From positions 1-18,756 of the forward strand of contig JALWAF010000167.1 in NCBI GenBank assembly GCA_027016355.1: a stretch of DNA of 18,756 nucleotides, in the 5' to 3' direction. This document shows, piece by piece, positions 1 through 7,897 of this stretch (positions are counted from its first letter, which is position 1; each line of letters starts with the position of its first letter). Origin of the DNA: Candidatus Moraniibacteriota bacterium. GTDB lineage: Bacteria > Patescibacteriota > Minisyncoccia > Moranbacterales > GCA-2747515. The position numbers were made by a program, and so were the translations under genes. The notes under the pieces were generated by a model. It was given only the letters and a program-made list of their open reading frames with translations. It did no database searches and was not told where the DNA came from.

Positions 1-101
1 GTTGTTGATGTAGAGGGTCTGAAAAAAGAATATATAGATTATATAGTTACTCACAAAAAAATTAATTATTCTTTTTTGGAACGCATAGCTAAAGCGCAAG
101 T
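1..101. repeat. 101-bp inverted copy of 3896-3996 at the window edge
   Basis: Bases 1-101 are the exact reverse complement of 3896-3996 (position x pairs with 3997-x), which lies inside the 350-residue gene at 3253-4305. Identity stops sharply at base 102. Read on the plus strand, 1-101 encodes the same peptide as the internal part of that gene. The repeat starts at the first base of the window and cuts into the end of the DUF6638-like gene. The likely reading is a fold-back chimera or assembly artefact at a contig end; a real inverted duplication is possible but less likely. Confidence 0.9.
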
Positions 102-1201
102 GCATGCCATATTACTTCTGCCGCAGAGCATTCAACGTCAACAGACGGATGAGCGAAAAAAGGCAAAATCCTGTGACTAATATCTGCTGGAGTTTTATCT
201 TTTTCAAGCATATGAATTATACGCTTGAGTTCAAAATACTCCACAGGTAATAGCTCAGTTATCTGTTGTATGATGCCTTTTTGGCGTGCGGTATTAAGCT
301 CCAAAAAGTTCATATCAGGAAAAACATCATCCAAAACATCAAACAGGAACGAATCCCTAATGATCTTCAGACGATAGAACTGGCTCTTCCACCACTCCAG
401 ATCATAACTGATAAGTCCCATGTCTTCCAGTTTCGACAAAATCCTTCTGTCGATAACTGAATTGACTCCTTGAGCTCTTTTGGCAGTATTTTTGTTGAGC
501 ACATAATACTCATCACCATTACTGACTGATTGTGCTCTACAAAATACAAATGTCCCACCAAAGGCACGTGTATAAAACGTACAAATATCAGCAAAGTGAA
601 AATCGTCGATGACTGCATGCTTATTTCGCATGTCTCCAATTTCCTTGGCAGACTCAACAATTTCTTCACCAATATTGGAAAGAGCAAAAACATCTGTCTC
701 CTGCATGAACTTTTCTATCAATTGGTTTTGTGATTTGACCTTTCTCATAAAGTTTGACGGTGTTTTTGCTCTGACGATAACATCATCAACCATGAGTAAA
801 TCTGTTGGTTCTTGATATGACTCCACTTCTTGATCAATATCAAGCCAGATGCCGGAATATTTTGTTACCTCCGTAATTTGAGCAAGATTTGCATCAAACC
901 AACTTTTCATCAGTGCCCACTCAAACGAATGCGATGGACGATAAATCGGAGAATAACGCTGTTTTGGAGTAATAATAATTGCAAAGGGATTTGCTTCACC
1001 CTTGCGTAAATAATACTCTCCAAAAATATTCGCTAACTCCGGACTCCAACCCATACAATCAATATGAAATTTACGTTTACGAGTTATGGAAAGTCCAATA
1101 TCTCTAAGACAATCATTATAACGACGCACCAGCTCAGGCTCATCAATAGAAATAAGACCATCACCATACAGTCCCATAATTTTTAAATCATCCTGTTTCA
1201 T
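89..1201 (-). CDS. DUF6638-like protein, 3' end probably artificial
   Basis: Unknown function. The pattern matches what I remember of DUF6638: an N-terminal LVxRYN segment (about residues 24-29), FHID followed by a SPEL motif (45-56), a VDDV-I-AKT block (about 138-147), EIVESAKEIGDMRN (about 180-193) and an AFGGTFVF segment near 213-220. It is soluble, with no membrane segment. The ATG at 1201 has an upstream GAGGGGA, and a promoter lies at 1275-1303. The last four sense codons and the stop come wholly or partly from the 101-base inverted copy at the window edge. The family is remembered as about 30-40 residues longer, so the true C-terminus is probably missing. DUF6638 genes are recalled next to AAA ATPases in other bacteria, as here. 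Confidence 0.6.
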   Translation of the reverse strand: MKQDDLKIMGLYGDGLISIDEPELVRRYNDCLRDIGLSITRKRKFHIDCMGWSPELANIFGEYYLRKGEANPFAIIITPKQRYSPIYRPSHSFEWALMKSWFDANLAQITEVTKYSGIWLDIDQEVESYQEPTDLLMVDDVIVRAKTPSNFMRKVKSQNQLIEKFMQETDVFALSNIGEEIVESAKEIGDMRNKHAVIDDFHFADICTFYTRAFGGTFVFCRAQSVSNGDEYYVLNKNTAKRAQGVNSVIDRRILSKLEDMGLISYDLEWWKSQFYRLKIIRDSFLFDVLDDVFPDMNFLELNTARQKGIIQQITELLPVEYFELKRIIHMLEKDKTPADISHRILPFFAHPSVDVECSAAEVIWHALAL

Positions 1202-1274
1202 GATTACATCCCCTCTTTTTCTATGTTAAAGTGCTATTTTTTTAATCATGTCGACACAGTACTGCCAACACGTA

Positions 1275-1303
1275 ACTATACACTACAAACAACTTTTTGT
1301 AAA
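1275..1303 (-). promoter_or_regulatory. Promoter of the DUF6638-like gene
   Basis: On the minus strand, TTTACA (1298-1303) and TATAGT (1275-1280) are separated by 17 bases. Each hexamer matches the sigma-70 consensus at 5 of 6 positions. It lies between the terminator of the AAA gene and the ATG at 1201, giving this gene its own transcription unit. Confidence 0.65.
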
Positions 1304-1304
1304 G

Positions 1305-1338
1305 TAAAAAAACGAGGAAAAGATTATCTTTTCCTCGT
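1305..1338 (-). terminator. Intrinsic terminator after the AAA+ gene
   Basis: ACGAGGAAAA pairs with TTTTCCTCGT around a short loop, and a run of T follows on the minus strand. It begins 7 bases after the AAA+ stop codon. Confidence 0.85.
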
Positions 1339-1345
1339 GTATATT

Positions 1346-3250
1346 CTATACTTCTTTTCTTAACTGCTTTCTAAATTCTATGTCACTTAAATACTCAACC
1401 ATTTTTCTTTCTGTCATAGCTGCAACAGCCCGTTGTCTGCGAGTTTCTGCCATACGTAAAGATTCTTCAGCATAATACATTGCCTTTTGATTCAACATTT
1501 CGGCAAAATCAATGCCGCTTGTCTTTACATGTTCTCGAGCCATGTCTGCAATGATTTCAATTTGAGCTTCGGGCGGTTTCTCTATATACTGCTTACGTTC
1601 CGTAATTAAATCCAACGGAACAGTAAACCCAACAACATGCGATTTCGCGCCTCCCACAATATTAGCACAATCACGTAATGAAAACATTTTCTGACGTAAT
1701 TTCATCATAAAGAAAAAACGTGCAAAAAAATAAACATGATTCTGACTATATCCCTTAAGTGCCTCTTCCCTTATCTCCGGAACACTCATTGTAGGATCAA
1801 TGATAATTGTTTCTTTATTAGCAATTTGCGGCGCTCGTATATCCATGTCCCAATCAACTCCTTCCAGGTTAATTAGTCCACGATATTGACTGTTCAATTT
1901 TCTCAAATTTAACACAATAAATCGCACATAATCATCAACTGTTTCAGCCCCAACAATAGGATGCTTATCTTTAAAACGACTCATAAAGGCTCGATCAACA
2001 TTTTCTGGATAGTTTGTTGCCCCAAAAAAAATAAAATTATACAATTGCTGAGTGCTGACTCCGCTAAACTTCTTCAAAGCTTCGACAGTTACAGCTTTAT
2101 CTCCCTCAGAGACATTTTCACCTCCATGATCCGGAAAAGAAGCCTCCAGTTCATCAGCAATACCAATATTTATACTATTCGGATTAAACAATTTCCGAAA
2201 GTAATTTTCAGCCCATGTACGGGATTCTCCCTGCATCTTTGAAACCAAATTTGGTACAACCAAAATTTGATATGGCTTCCCTGATGCTTCACCATAATCA
2301 CGTGCAAGTGTCATAATCATAGCCAATATCATTGACTTGCCATTTCCTGGGTTACCATTTAATAGTTGTAATTCTTGAAACCCACCAAAATCCGCTATTG
2401 GATTCATTTTTATCTCTGGTATATACAAGAATAATTTACGCAACAAATTAACAGCATCATCAGAAACAGACGTGTTGCCAATTATATCTTCTGGATATGT
2501 CTCATTGATATCCACCACTTCGATAGTAGCTTCAATCCGCTCAAATCCAGAAACCACAAAATCACTTTCTTCCAGCTGATACGTGACATCAGCAAAAAAC
2601 TCAACATACTTAAGCGAACCAGCCCGATTCAAAATCTCTTGCTGAAGTTCTTCGGCATAACGGTAAACAATTGCAACAAGCTTATCGTCTGAACCGTCCA
2701 TACTTCGCTCTACATTTTTGCCAAGATGATACATCATGCATTGCAGTGAACGCGTTGGTTGAGAAGCATTTACCTCATCAACTGACACTGACAATGTTTT
2801 TGTAAATGTATTATTTGAAATAAGGTTATTTAATTCAAACAACACATGACGCATTGCCACAAACTGCACAATAGCTGCCGCGGTCTGCGTTTTTTCATTA
2901 AATTCTTTCAATTGATCATCGTGCAAATCAACTGTACTGTCGATATTATAAACACCACTACGTTTACGATAATCATTTTCAACATGATAACCGATTTGGA
3001 TACCGCGTCTGATAGCACGCAAAACGTGCAGTTCTGTTGTTGTGTACAATTCGTCTTCTGAGTCAATCGTCTGCACGAGTTTAGTCAAACTAACTTCCTT
3101 TACCTGTGTCTGACCACTCATAACATATGAACCACTACCTTGTGTTATGGCAACTCTCCATCTTGCCAAATCAATAAAAGCTTGCGCATTACTTAAATAC
3201 TCACGCAAATTTTTTTCAGTGATTGGCACACTAGCTATTGCTTGTTCCAT
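1346..3250 (-). CDS. AAA+ ATPase of the DUF6638-associated module
   Basis: A 634-residue ATPase. The first ~280 residues are a helical domain I do not recognise. They are followed by Walker A GNPGNGKS (about 299-306), Walker B ending in ADE (about 365-367), a sensor-1 Asn in GATN (about 413) and an arginine-finger-like SRF (about 424-426), the classic AAA+ order. The C-terminal ~200 residues are helical and charged. There is no signal peptide or membrane segment. The upstream gene's TGA overlaps an ATG by one base (TGATG), and the GGAGG lies in the last codons of that gene. The second ATG (3250) has the better 6-base spacing; the first (3253) or a TTG at 3256 are alternatives. Coupling suggests the ATPase works with the 350-residue protein. 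The remodelled substrate is unknown. Confidence 0.85.
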   Translation of the reverse strand: MEQAIASVPITEKNLREYLSNAQAFIDLARWRVAITQGSGSYVMSGQTQVKEVSLTKLVQTIDSEDELYTTTELHVLRAIRRGIQIGYHVENDYRKRSGVYNIDSTVDLHDDQLKEFNEKTQTAAAIVQFVAMRHVLFELNNLISNNTFTKTLSVSVDEVNASQPTRSLQCMMYHLGKNVERSMDGSDDKLVAIVYRYAEELQQEILNRAGSLKYVEFFADVTYQLEESDFVVSGFERIEATIEVVDINETYPEDIIGNTSVSDDAVNLLRKLFLYIPEIKMNPIADFGGFQELQLLNGNPGNGKSMILAMIMTLARDYGEASGKPYQILVVPNLVSKMQGESRTWAENYFRKLFNPNSINIGIADELEASFPDHGGENVSEGDKAVTVEALKKFSGVSTQQLYNFIFFGATNYPENVDRAFMSRFKDKHPIVGAETVDDYVRFIVLNLRKLNSQYRGLINLEGVDWDMDIRAPQIANKETIIIDPTMSVPEIREEALKGYSQNHVYFFARFFFMMKLRQKMFSLRDCANIVGGAKSHVVGFTVPLDLITERKQYIEKPPEAQIEIIADMAREHVKTSGIDFAEMLNQKAMYYAEESLRMAETRRQRAVAAMTERKMVEYLSDIEFRKQLRKEV

Positions 3251-3252
3251 CA

Positions 3253-4305
3253 TCAACCTCCTACAATTTTGTGACCGATTTCTTTTCGGTAATCCTTATC
3301 TAACATTTGTACCACATGGTGTGGTGCAAACAAAAATTTTTCAACATGTGAAACACCACGATTATAATATTCCTGATCACTGCTACGCACACCCCATTCC
3401 TGTAAGACCTTATGTCTATTCCCCTGAGGATCAAATAATGCTTGCATAGGCTTTTGACCAGATGACAAAACATATTCAAAAATAATACGTGAAGCGGCAA
3501 TATACTGCCCGCCATCATATGCTTTGTCCAATGTTTTCTGCAAAAGATGATCAGCTTTCGTAACTCCAGATATAAATACTGGACCAAGAATAAGTCGACC
3601 AATCCACTTAGGATGTACATTTGCAAATGCATAATCAATACTATTACCCAAACGATCCAGTTTTGGCATATAGTTAGTTTCTTCTCTCAGCACAAGTGCA
3701 AAATCCTTCAATTTACCAGGATTTATCAATTCACCACTATACTCAACAATCATTGCATAAATGGAAGGAATATTTCGAGAATCAAATCTTTCCCACACGC
3801 ATAAATATGCATTTGAACCATTGAGTGCATCCATTTTAGAAATATCAGTTATTTTAAACACTTCCAATGGATTATTATTAAGCAGTATAGCTTGTACTTG
3901 CGCTTTAGCTATGCGTTCCAAAAAAGAATAATTAATTTTTTTGTGAGTAACTATATAATCTATATATTCTTTTTTCAGACCCTCTACATCAACAACTCTT
4001 TCCTCACCATTGATGAGTTTGTGATACTGAGTAGAAGAAAGACGTACATCATATGCTTTTGGAAAACCGGAAGCATTTGCATTTACATGTAGTGCATTTA
4101 AAGTGTCAAATGCATATCTATTTAACAATACACCAATAGAAACATCGATGCGATTCAAAAATGCTTGCAGATGTGCTTGAGAAAAATAATCTGATTGAAA
4201 GGACTCCAAAAAGAATTTTCTCCATATTTCAATTACATTCTGCATACATGCAACATACATCTGCAATGCTCTCCATTGTTTGGAGAAATCTTCTAATTGT
4301 TTCAT
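3253..4305 (-). CDS. Unknown 350-residue protein coupled to the AAA+ ATPase
   Basis: I do not recognise the family. The protein is soluble: the N-terminal third is mostly helical, and the middle (about residues 160-240) looks like mixed alpha/beta with hydrophobic strands. There is no signal peptide and no catalytic motif I can name. The ATG at 4305 is chosen because a GAGAGGA lies 7 bases upstream. The longer frame, up to 4380, would run through the terminator hairpin of the preceding gene. The stop codon overlaps the AAA+ start, so the two are translationally coupled and probably form a stoichiometric pair, perhaps as ATPase adaptor or substrate (inference). It contains the genuine copy of the 101-bp inverted repeat. 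With only 30 bases after a terminator, its own promoter is not obvious; read-through or a promoter overlapping the terminator is possible. Confidence 0.8.
   Translation of the reverse strand: MKQLEDFSKQWRALQMYVACMQNVIEIWRKFFLESFQSDYFSQAHLQAFLNRIDVSIGVLLNRYAFDTLNALHVNANASGFPKAYDVRLSSTQYHKLINGEERVVDVEGLKKEYIDYIVTHKKINYSFLERIAKAQVQAILLNNNPLEVFKITDISKMDALNGSNAYLCVWERFDSRNIPSIYAMIVEYSGELINPGKLKDFALVLREETNYMPKLDRLGNSIDYAFANVHPKWIGRLILGPVFISGVTKADHLLQKTLDKAYDGGQYIAASRIIFEYVLSSGQKPMQALFDPQGNRHKVLQEWGVRSSDQEYYNRGVSHVEKFLFAPHHVVQMLDKDYRKEIGHKIVGG
3896..3996. repeat. Internal partner of the 101-bp inverted repeat
   Basis: This is the other arm of the exact 101-bp inverted repeat whose copy occupies bases 1-101. 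This arm sits in frame inside an intact gene, so it is the genuine locus and the copy at the window edge is the suspect one. Confidence 0.9.
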
Positions 4306-4334
4306 TTTAATCCTCTCTACATGATGATTTAGAT

Positions 4335-4367
4335 AAAAAGGTGGCACTGTACACGTACAATGCCACC
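4335..4367 (-). terminator. Intrinsic terminator after the coiled-coil gene
   Basis: GGTGGCA pairs with TGCCACC, and an inner TGTAC/GTACA extends the stem across one mismatch. TTTTTAT follows on the minus strand. It starts 10 bases after the coiled-coil gene's stop codon. Confidence 0.85.
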
Positions 4368-4376
4368 CTAACTCAA

Positions 4377-5873
4377 TCAATAAACTACTTCATCTTTTCC
4401 TCTCGCTTCTTCTGCGATAGGTTTTTTTGAAAAAGACTCAGCGGCGGCGGCGAGATGACTCATATCAAGATCAATACCTCGAGCTTTATAGCCCTCTCGA
4501 ATTTTTGCATCCAGCTCCAAGTACCTGGCGGCATGTACTGCCATTGCCTCGTCACCGGTGCTACGAGCAGCATGAATCTGCTTCATCAGTTCATCATGCC
4601 GTTCAATCGCCTTGTTACGGATGTCAGCACTTGCGGCTTCCGCCTCAATTCCCATCACAACCGTTGTGGCAATGACCTTATCACCCACTTGATCCAGTGT
4701 GTCTGCAGACGTTTCTTGGTCAGTATTTCTCTGCATCTGTTCGATATTCTGACCGAGTATATCGGCAGTTTTTTCTGCCGCAGTGAGCTTGATTACAAAA
4801 ACCTCTGCAGTATCTTTCTGTACTTTCATACCTGCAAGTGAAGATTTGTTTGCTTCTACCGCCTGTGTCATAGCCATATGAGAGGTGTTGAGTTTGAGCT
4901 CCTTACCTCTCATTTCGGTCATTTTAAGCTCCATATCAGTAACAACCTCCTGTTGTTCTGCGTACTCACTGGAGCCATGATCCAGTATCTCATCAAGTGC
5001 ATTTTGTTCACGTGCTAAATCACGCTCCAGCGTTTTCATTTCATCACGCAACGCATCAAGTTCACGTGCAACTTCACGTTTTTTGGTCAATGCAGAACTG
5101 AGCGCTTTTTCGGTACGGTCTACAAGAACTTCTGTGTTCTCAATTTCTTGGTTATACAGGCGTACGGTCTGCTCTGTAAATTCACGAATTAACGCGATAT
5201 TTTCGGCAATGCTCGCTTTACGAATTCTGTCAGCCTTATCAACTTCAATCTGTTCTTCAACAACGGCAAGGTTGTCTTGAGCTTCTTGAAGTTTTTCTTT
5301 GGCCTTGACTAAAGCTATTTCCAGTGATTCTACATTAGCTTTTGCTTTTGCAATTTTTGCTTTTTTGCCAAATGGAAACCAAGCGTTTTCTGCATCTTTT
5401 TGATCTCGCTTTGCTTCTGCAATTTTTGCCTCAAGTTCGCCGATATGCTTTGTGGCATTTACAATAGCATCTTTAGCGAACTGACGCTTGGCTTTATCCT
5501 CTTCTGTATCCTCACGGATTACATTATATTTCATGCCGAGTTCATCGTACATGGCAAACAATTCGTTTACCAATACACCAGTCTGCTCACTTCTCTTGGC
5601 ATACTCAGCACGTACTGACTTGAGATCTGCCTCAAGAATGGCACGCTGGCGCTCTGCTTCCATCATATCGGGAAGCTCCGCCAGTCCGGCGATTCTCTCA
5701 AGAATTTCGTTTTGCTTTTCCAAAAGTTTCCTGAGTGAATTACTCTGAATCGCTTTCAGTTTGTCATGCAAAACACTGATATTTGTAGCATCTTGCACAA
5801 CAGCATCCTCCAGATTGATCTCTTGTTCAACCACCTCTTCAATCTGTGTTGTGGCAACAGTTGCTTCAGTCAT
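4377..5873 (-). CDS. Long coiled-coil protein
   Basis: A 498-residue, highly charged protein rich in Glu, Lys, Ala and Gln. Heptad-like stretches span roughly residues 35-360, interrupted near 165-170 by a WFPFGKK segment that could form a hinge. The C-terminal ~100 residues are Ala-rich and helical. There is no membrane segment, signal peptide or nucleotide-binding motif. It resembles the role of TelA- or PspA-like coiled-coil components in stress clusters, but I see no sequence match to either. The start is well supported by GGAGGT 5 bases before the ATG. It has its own promoter (5940-5968) and terminator (4335-4367). Base composition is visibly less AT-rich than in the neighbouring 350-residue, AAA+ and MscS genes, possibly reflecting high expression. 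A scaffold for the AAA+ ATPase or the MscS channel is an inference. Confidence 0.8.
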   Translation of the reverse strand: MTEATVATTQIEEVVEQEINLEDAVVQDATNISVLHDKLKAIQSNSLRKLLEKQNEILERIAGLAELPDMMEAERQRAILEADLKSVRAEYAKRSEQTGVLVNELFAMYDELGMKYNVIREDTEEDKAKRQFAKDAIVNATKHIGELEAKIAEAKRDQKDAENAWFPFGKKAKIAKAKANVESLEIALVKAKEKLQEAQDNLAVVEEQIEVDKADRIRKASIAENIALIREFTEQTVRLYNQEIENTEVLVDRTEKALSSALTKKREVARELDALRDEMKTLERDLAREQNALDEILDHGSSEYAEQQEVVTDMELKMTEMRGKELKLNTSHMAMTQAVEANKSSLAGMKVQKDTAEVFVIKLTAAEKTADILGQNIEQMQRNTDQETSADTLDQVGDKVIATTVVMGIEAEAASADIRNKAIERHDELMKQIHAARSTGDEAMAVHAARYLELDAKIREGYKARGIDLDMSHLAAAAESFSKKPIAEEARGKDEVVY

Positions 5874-5923
5874 AACTTACCTCCAAAATTTTATGAATTT
5901 TTAAATTACAAGATCGCAACCTT

Positions 5924-5942
5924 ATTGTCACGACTTGACAAT
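5924..5942. promoter_or_regulatory. Possible operator (7-5-7 inverted repeat)
   Basis: ATTGTCA-CGACT-TGACAAT is a perfect 7-bp inverted repeat with a 5-base spacer. It overlaps the -10 end and the expected transcription start of the coiled-coil promoter, a typical position for a repressor site. No regulator gene is seen nearby. Confidence 0.4.
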
Positions 5943-5968
5943 GTAGCACACAGATAATATTTTGTCAA
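5940..5968 (-). promoter_or_regulatory. Promoter of the coiled-coil gene
   Basis: A perfect TTGACA (5963-5968) is followed after 17 bases by TACATT (5940-5945, 4 of 6 to consensus). It sits directly downstream of the MscS terminator. Confidence 0.65.
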
Positions 5969-6004
5969 TAAAAAAGTGTTTTGATCATATGATCAAAACA
6001 CTTT
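5966..6004 (-). terminator. Intrinsic terminator after the mscS-like gene
   Basis: A perfect 32-bp palindrome (5973-6004; arm AAAGTGTTTTGATCAT) is followed by a T-run on the minus strand, 8 bases after the channel's stop codon. Confidence 0.9.
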
Positions 6005-6012
6005 GACAAAAA

Positions 6013-7113
6013 TTACTTGTCTATAATATTTGCCGTTGCAAAATACTCATTGCATGAATCGGCAATATCCGCGTGCACGTCATTCATAATTTGCTGTGCA
6101 TCGGACAATTTATTAGCCTCAACATCAAACACGACTCTGAGTTCATGTCGATATTGTACACCTATGTAAACACATTGTATTAGTTTACATTCTTTGCGCT
6201 TACTGATAATTTTTCTTACCGATTGTTCACACACACGCATTTTTGCCTTATTTAAACCTACCTGCAGATAATAAGTCCTATCTGATGGATAAGAACGCAT
6301 TGTGGATTTATTAATAACGACAGATTTTGCCACATAACTAAGTGGCAACGAGATACGCTCACCATTGCGCATCTCCAATATTACGCCCGAAAGACTTACC
6401 CGAATGCATGTGCCAGACACAGCATCAGAATCAAGTCCTACTTGAATAAAATCCCCAATAATAAAGCCAGTACCAATAACTGAAAAATAAGACAAGGCAT
6501 TAACTTTAAACAAAAATGGCACGATAACAAAAGCCACAAAATATTTTGGGATTGGTATGTTCAAAAAATTCATCATACCAATACGCAAAACAATAAATGT
6601 AAACACAAGCGCAATCATCAATATAACAATTTTTATAAGAGATTTAACACCTGTGTGTGTTACCGCTCTCTTGCCAAATCTTTTTTGTGACCACACAACA
6701 AAATATTTATCCAAAAATTTTTGCAAATATTTTGCAATTGTCCACATAACAAACATCATTAAGACACTGACAAGTGTCTCCACCTGAAATGCAGAATATC
6801 TTGCAATCAGATAAGAAACTAAACTCAGCATTACACCGACAGTGACATAGTAAACTATTGCATGATATTTTGATACAAATTTACGTCGCTTTTTGGTGTA
6901 AAGATTACAAAAAAAACGATGTAAAAATATATTATACACCAATGCACTGATAAGAAAAATAATCGCCACCTCCCACAGTGGAACACCAAAAATATCCAAT
7001 GTCCAGCTAGTTTGTACTGCCTCAGCCACTTTATCATTCATTTTACTGACTGATTTTGTCGCTGCTTCCTCTGCAGTTTTTGCCAAATCAACTACTTCAA
7101 CTGACTCTGCCAT
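6013..7113 (-). CDS. MscS-family mechanosensitive channel
   Basis: A 366-residue membrane protein, expected to open under membrane tension and release solutes. After a ~40-residue soluble N-terminus there are hydrophobic segments at about 43-66, 85-106, 111-130, 157-177 and 190-206. These are followed by a GTGFIIGDFIQVG segment (214-226), the hallmark entry into the MscS beta domain, then the strand and loop regions ending with LPLSYVAKSVVIN (about 256-268). The C-terminal ~100 residues form the cytoplasmic alpha/beta part. It is longer than E. coli MscS (286 residues), with extra N-terminal helices. The start has AGGAGG with good spacing. It has its own promoter (7193-7221) and a strong terminator. 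Neighbours suggest an envelope-stress role (inference). Confidence 0.9.
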   Translation of the reverse strand: MAESVEVVDLAKTAEEAATKSVSKMNDKVAEAVQTSWTLDIFGVPLWEVAIIFLISALVYNIFLHRFFCNLYTKKRRKFVSKYHAIVYYVTVGVMLSLVSYLIARYSAFQVETLVSVLMMFVMWTIAKYLQKFLDKYFVVWSQKRFGKRAVTHTGVKSLIKIVILMIALVFTFIVLRIGMMNFLNIPIPKYFVAFVIVPFLFKVNALSYFSVIGTGFIIGDFIQVGLDSDAVSGTCIRVSLSGVILEMRNGERISLPLSYVAKSVVINKSTMRSYPSDRTYYLQVGLNKAKMRVCEQSVRKIISKRKECKLIQCVYIGVQYRHELRVVFDVEANKLSDAQQIMNDVHADIADSCNEYFATANIIDK

Positions 7114-7192
7114 TATATCCTCCTCTTAATATCAATGTATATCTTCTATTTTCAAATAACATTTATGTAAAAACTTTTACAATTAACTAACT

Positions 7193-7221
7193 ATCCTAGC
7201 ATAAGATGAAATAAAAAACAA
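7193..7221 (-). promoter_or_regulatory. Promoter of the mscS-like gene
   Basis: TTGTTT (7216-7221), 17 bases, TAGGAT (7193-7198) with an extended -10 TGC. The same TGC-TAGGAT core occurs in the duplicated 138-bp promoter cassette. The -35 overlaps the T-run of the rhomboid terminator. Confidence 0.5.
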
Positions 7222-7251
7222 GTGTCGTTTTTTTATAAAACGAACACTTGT
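7213..7251 (-). terminator. Intrinsic terminator of the ClpP-rhomboid operon
   Basis: ACAAGTGT and ACACTTGT arms, extended by CG and A/T pairs, are followed by a T-run on the minus strand, 6 bases after the rhomboid stop. Confidence 0.85.
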
Positions 7252-7257
7252 ATAATA

Positions 7258-7878
7258 TTATTTTCGTTCTTTTAACCGTGAGCGAACACCTCTTTCTTTT
7301 TGTCGCTTGATTATCATATAGATAATCCATGCAACAATCATTCCACTCACAAATCCCAAAAAATGACCACGCGCAGATACACCAACTTGTGCATTAAACG
7401 TGCCATTCCATACAGTAAATCCATATAGAGATAGCGATGTGATAGACACAAATAGTGACCACCACGTACGCTCAATAAGTGCAGAAACAAACAAAAATCC
7501 CGCTTCTGCAAAACAAAAAGCACTGATTCCAATCAGCTTTTTGGTTGGATCACAAAACAACCACAGTAAACACGCTGTAATAATATACAAAAGTAATATA
7601 ATAATATTACTTCTCACACGTGTAACCGTGATCATGTTTGAAAGCACAAAGAACATACACAGATTTCCATACAGATGTATATCTGTGCTATGTATAAAAG
7701 GGTGGAGTAAAATACCTTTCCAATGCGTAATATCTCGTGGATACAGCGCATACTCCGACAATATAGAATAATGCCCATGACTCATGAAATAAAAACTCAT
7801 CGACATAGCCATAGCCATAATTAAATATACAGCCATTTCAACTCTTACTTGATGACTCAATTCATAACGTGAATTCAT
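7258..7878 (-). CDS. Rhomboid-family intramembrane serine protease
   Basis: A 206-residue multi-pass membrane protein expected to cleave transmembrane helices of other proteins. It has the rhomboid signature HPFIHSTDIHLYGN (59-72, with H68 and N72 as oxyanion-side residues), the nucleophile in GIS (Ser119) and the catalytic His in ARGHFLG (His172). The position after the catalytic Ser is Ala instead of the usual Gly (GISA for GxSG). Hydrophobic segments lie at about 14-31, 66-86, 91-108, 116-134, 140-156 and 172-190, fitting a six-helix core. The C-terminus is strongly basic. Its start is 20 bases after the ClpP-like gene, preceded by AAGGAG, so both proteases are co-transcribed. The substrate is unknown; the neighbouring channel or a released regulator is possible (inference). 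Confidence 0.85.
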   Translation of the reverse strand: MNSRYELSHQVRVEMAVYLIMAMAMSMSFYFMSHGHYSILSEYALYPRDITHWKGILLHPFIHSTDIHLYGNLCMFFVLSNMITVTRVRSNIIILLLYIITACLLWLFCDPTKKLIGISAFCFAEAGFLFVSALIERTWWSLFVSITSLSLYGFTVWNGTFNAQVGVSARGHFLGFVSGMIVAWIIYMIIKRQKERGVRSRLKERK

Positions 7879-7897
7879 GTTTGTTTCTCCTTATCAT

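Noticed and set aside
4306..4380. Longer start for the 350-residue protein
   Set aside because: The extension would be encoded by the terminator hairpin of the previous gene, while GAGAGGA precedes the ATG at 4305.
4377..5873. TelA or PspA identity for the coiled-coil protein
   Set aside because: Only the coiled-coil character and context agree; no family-specific sequence pattern was found.
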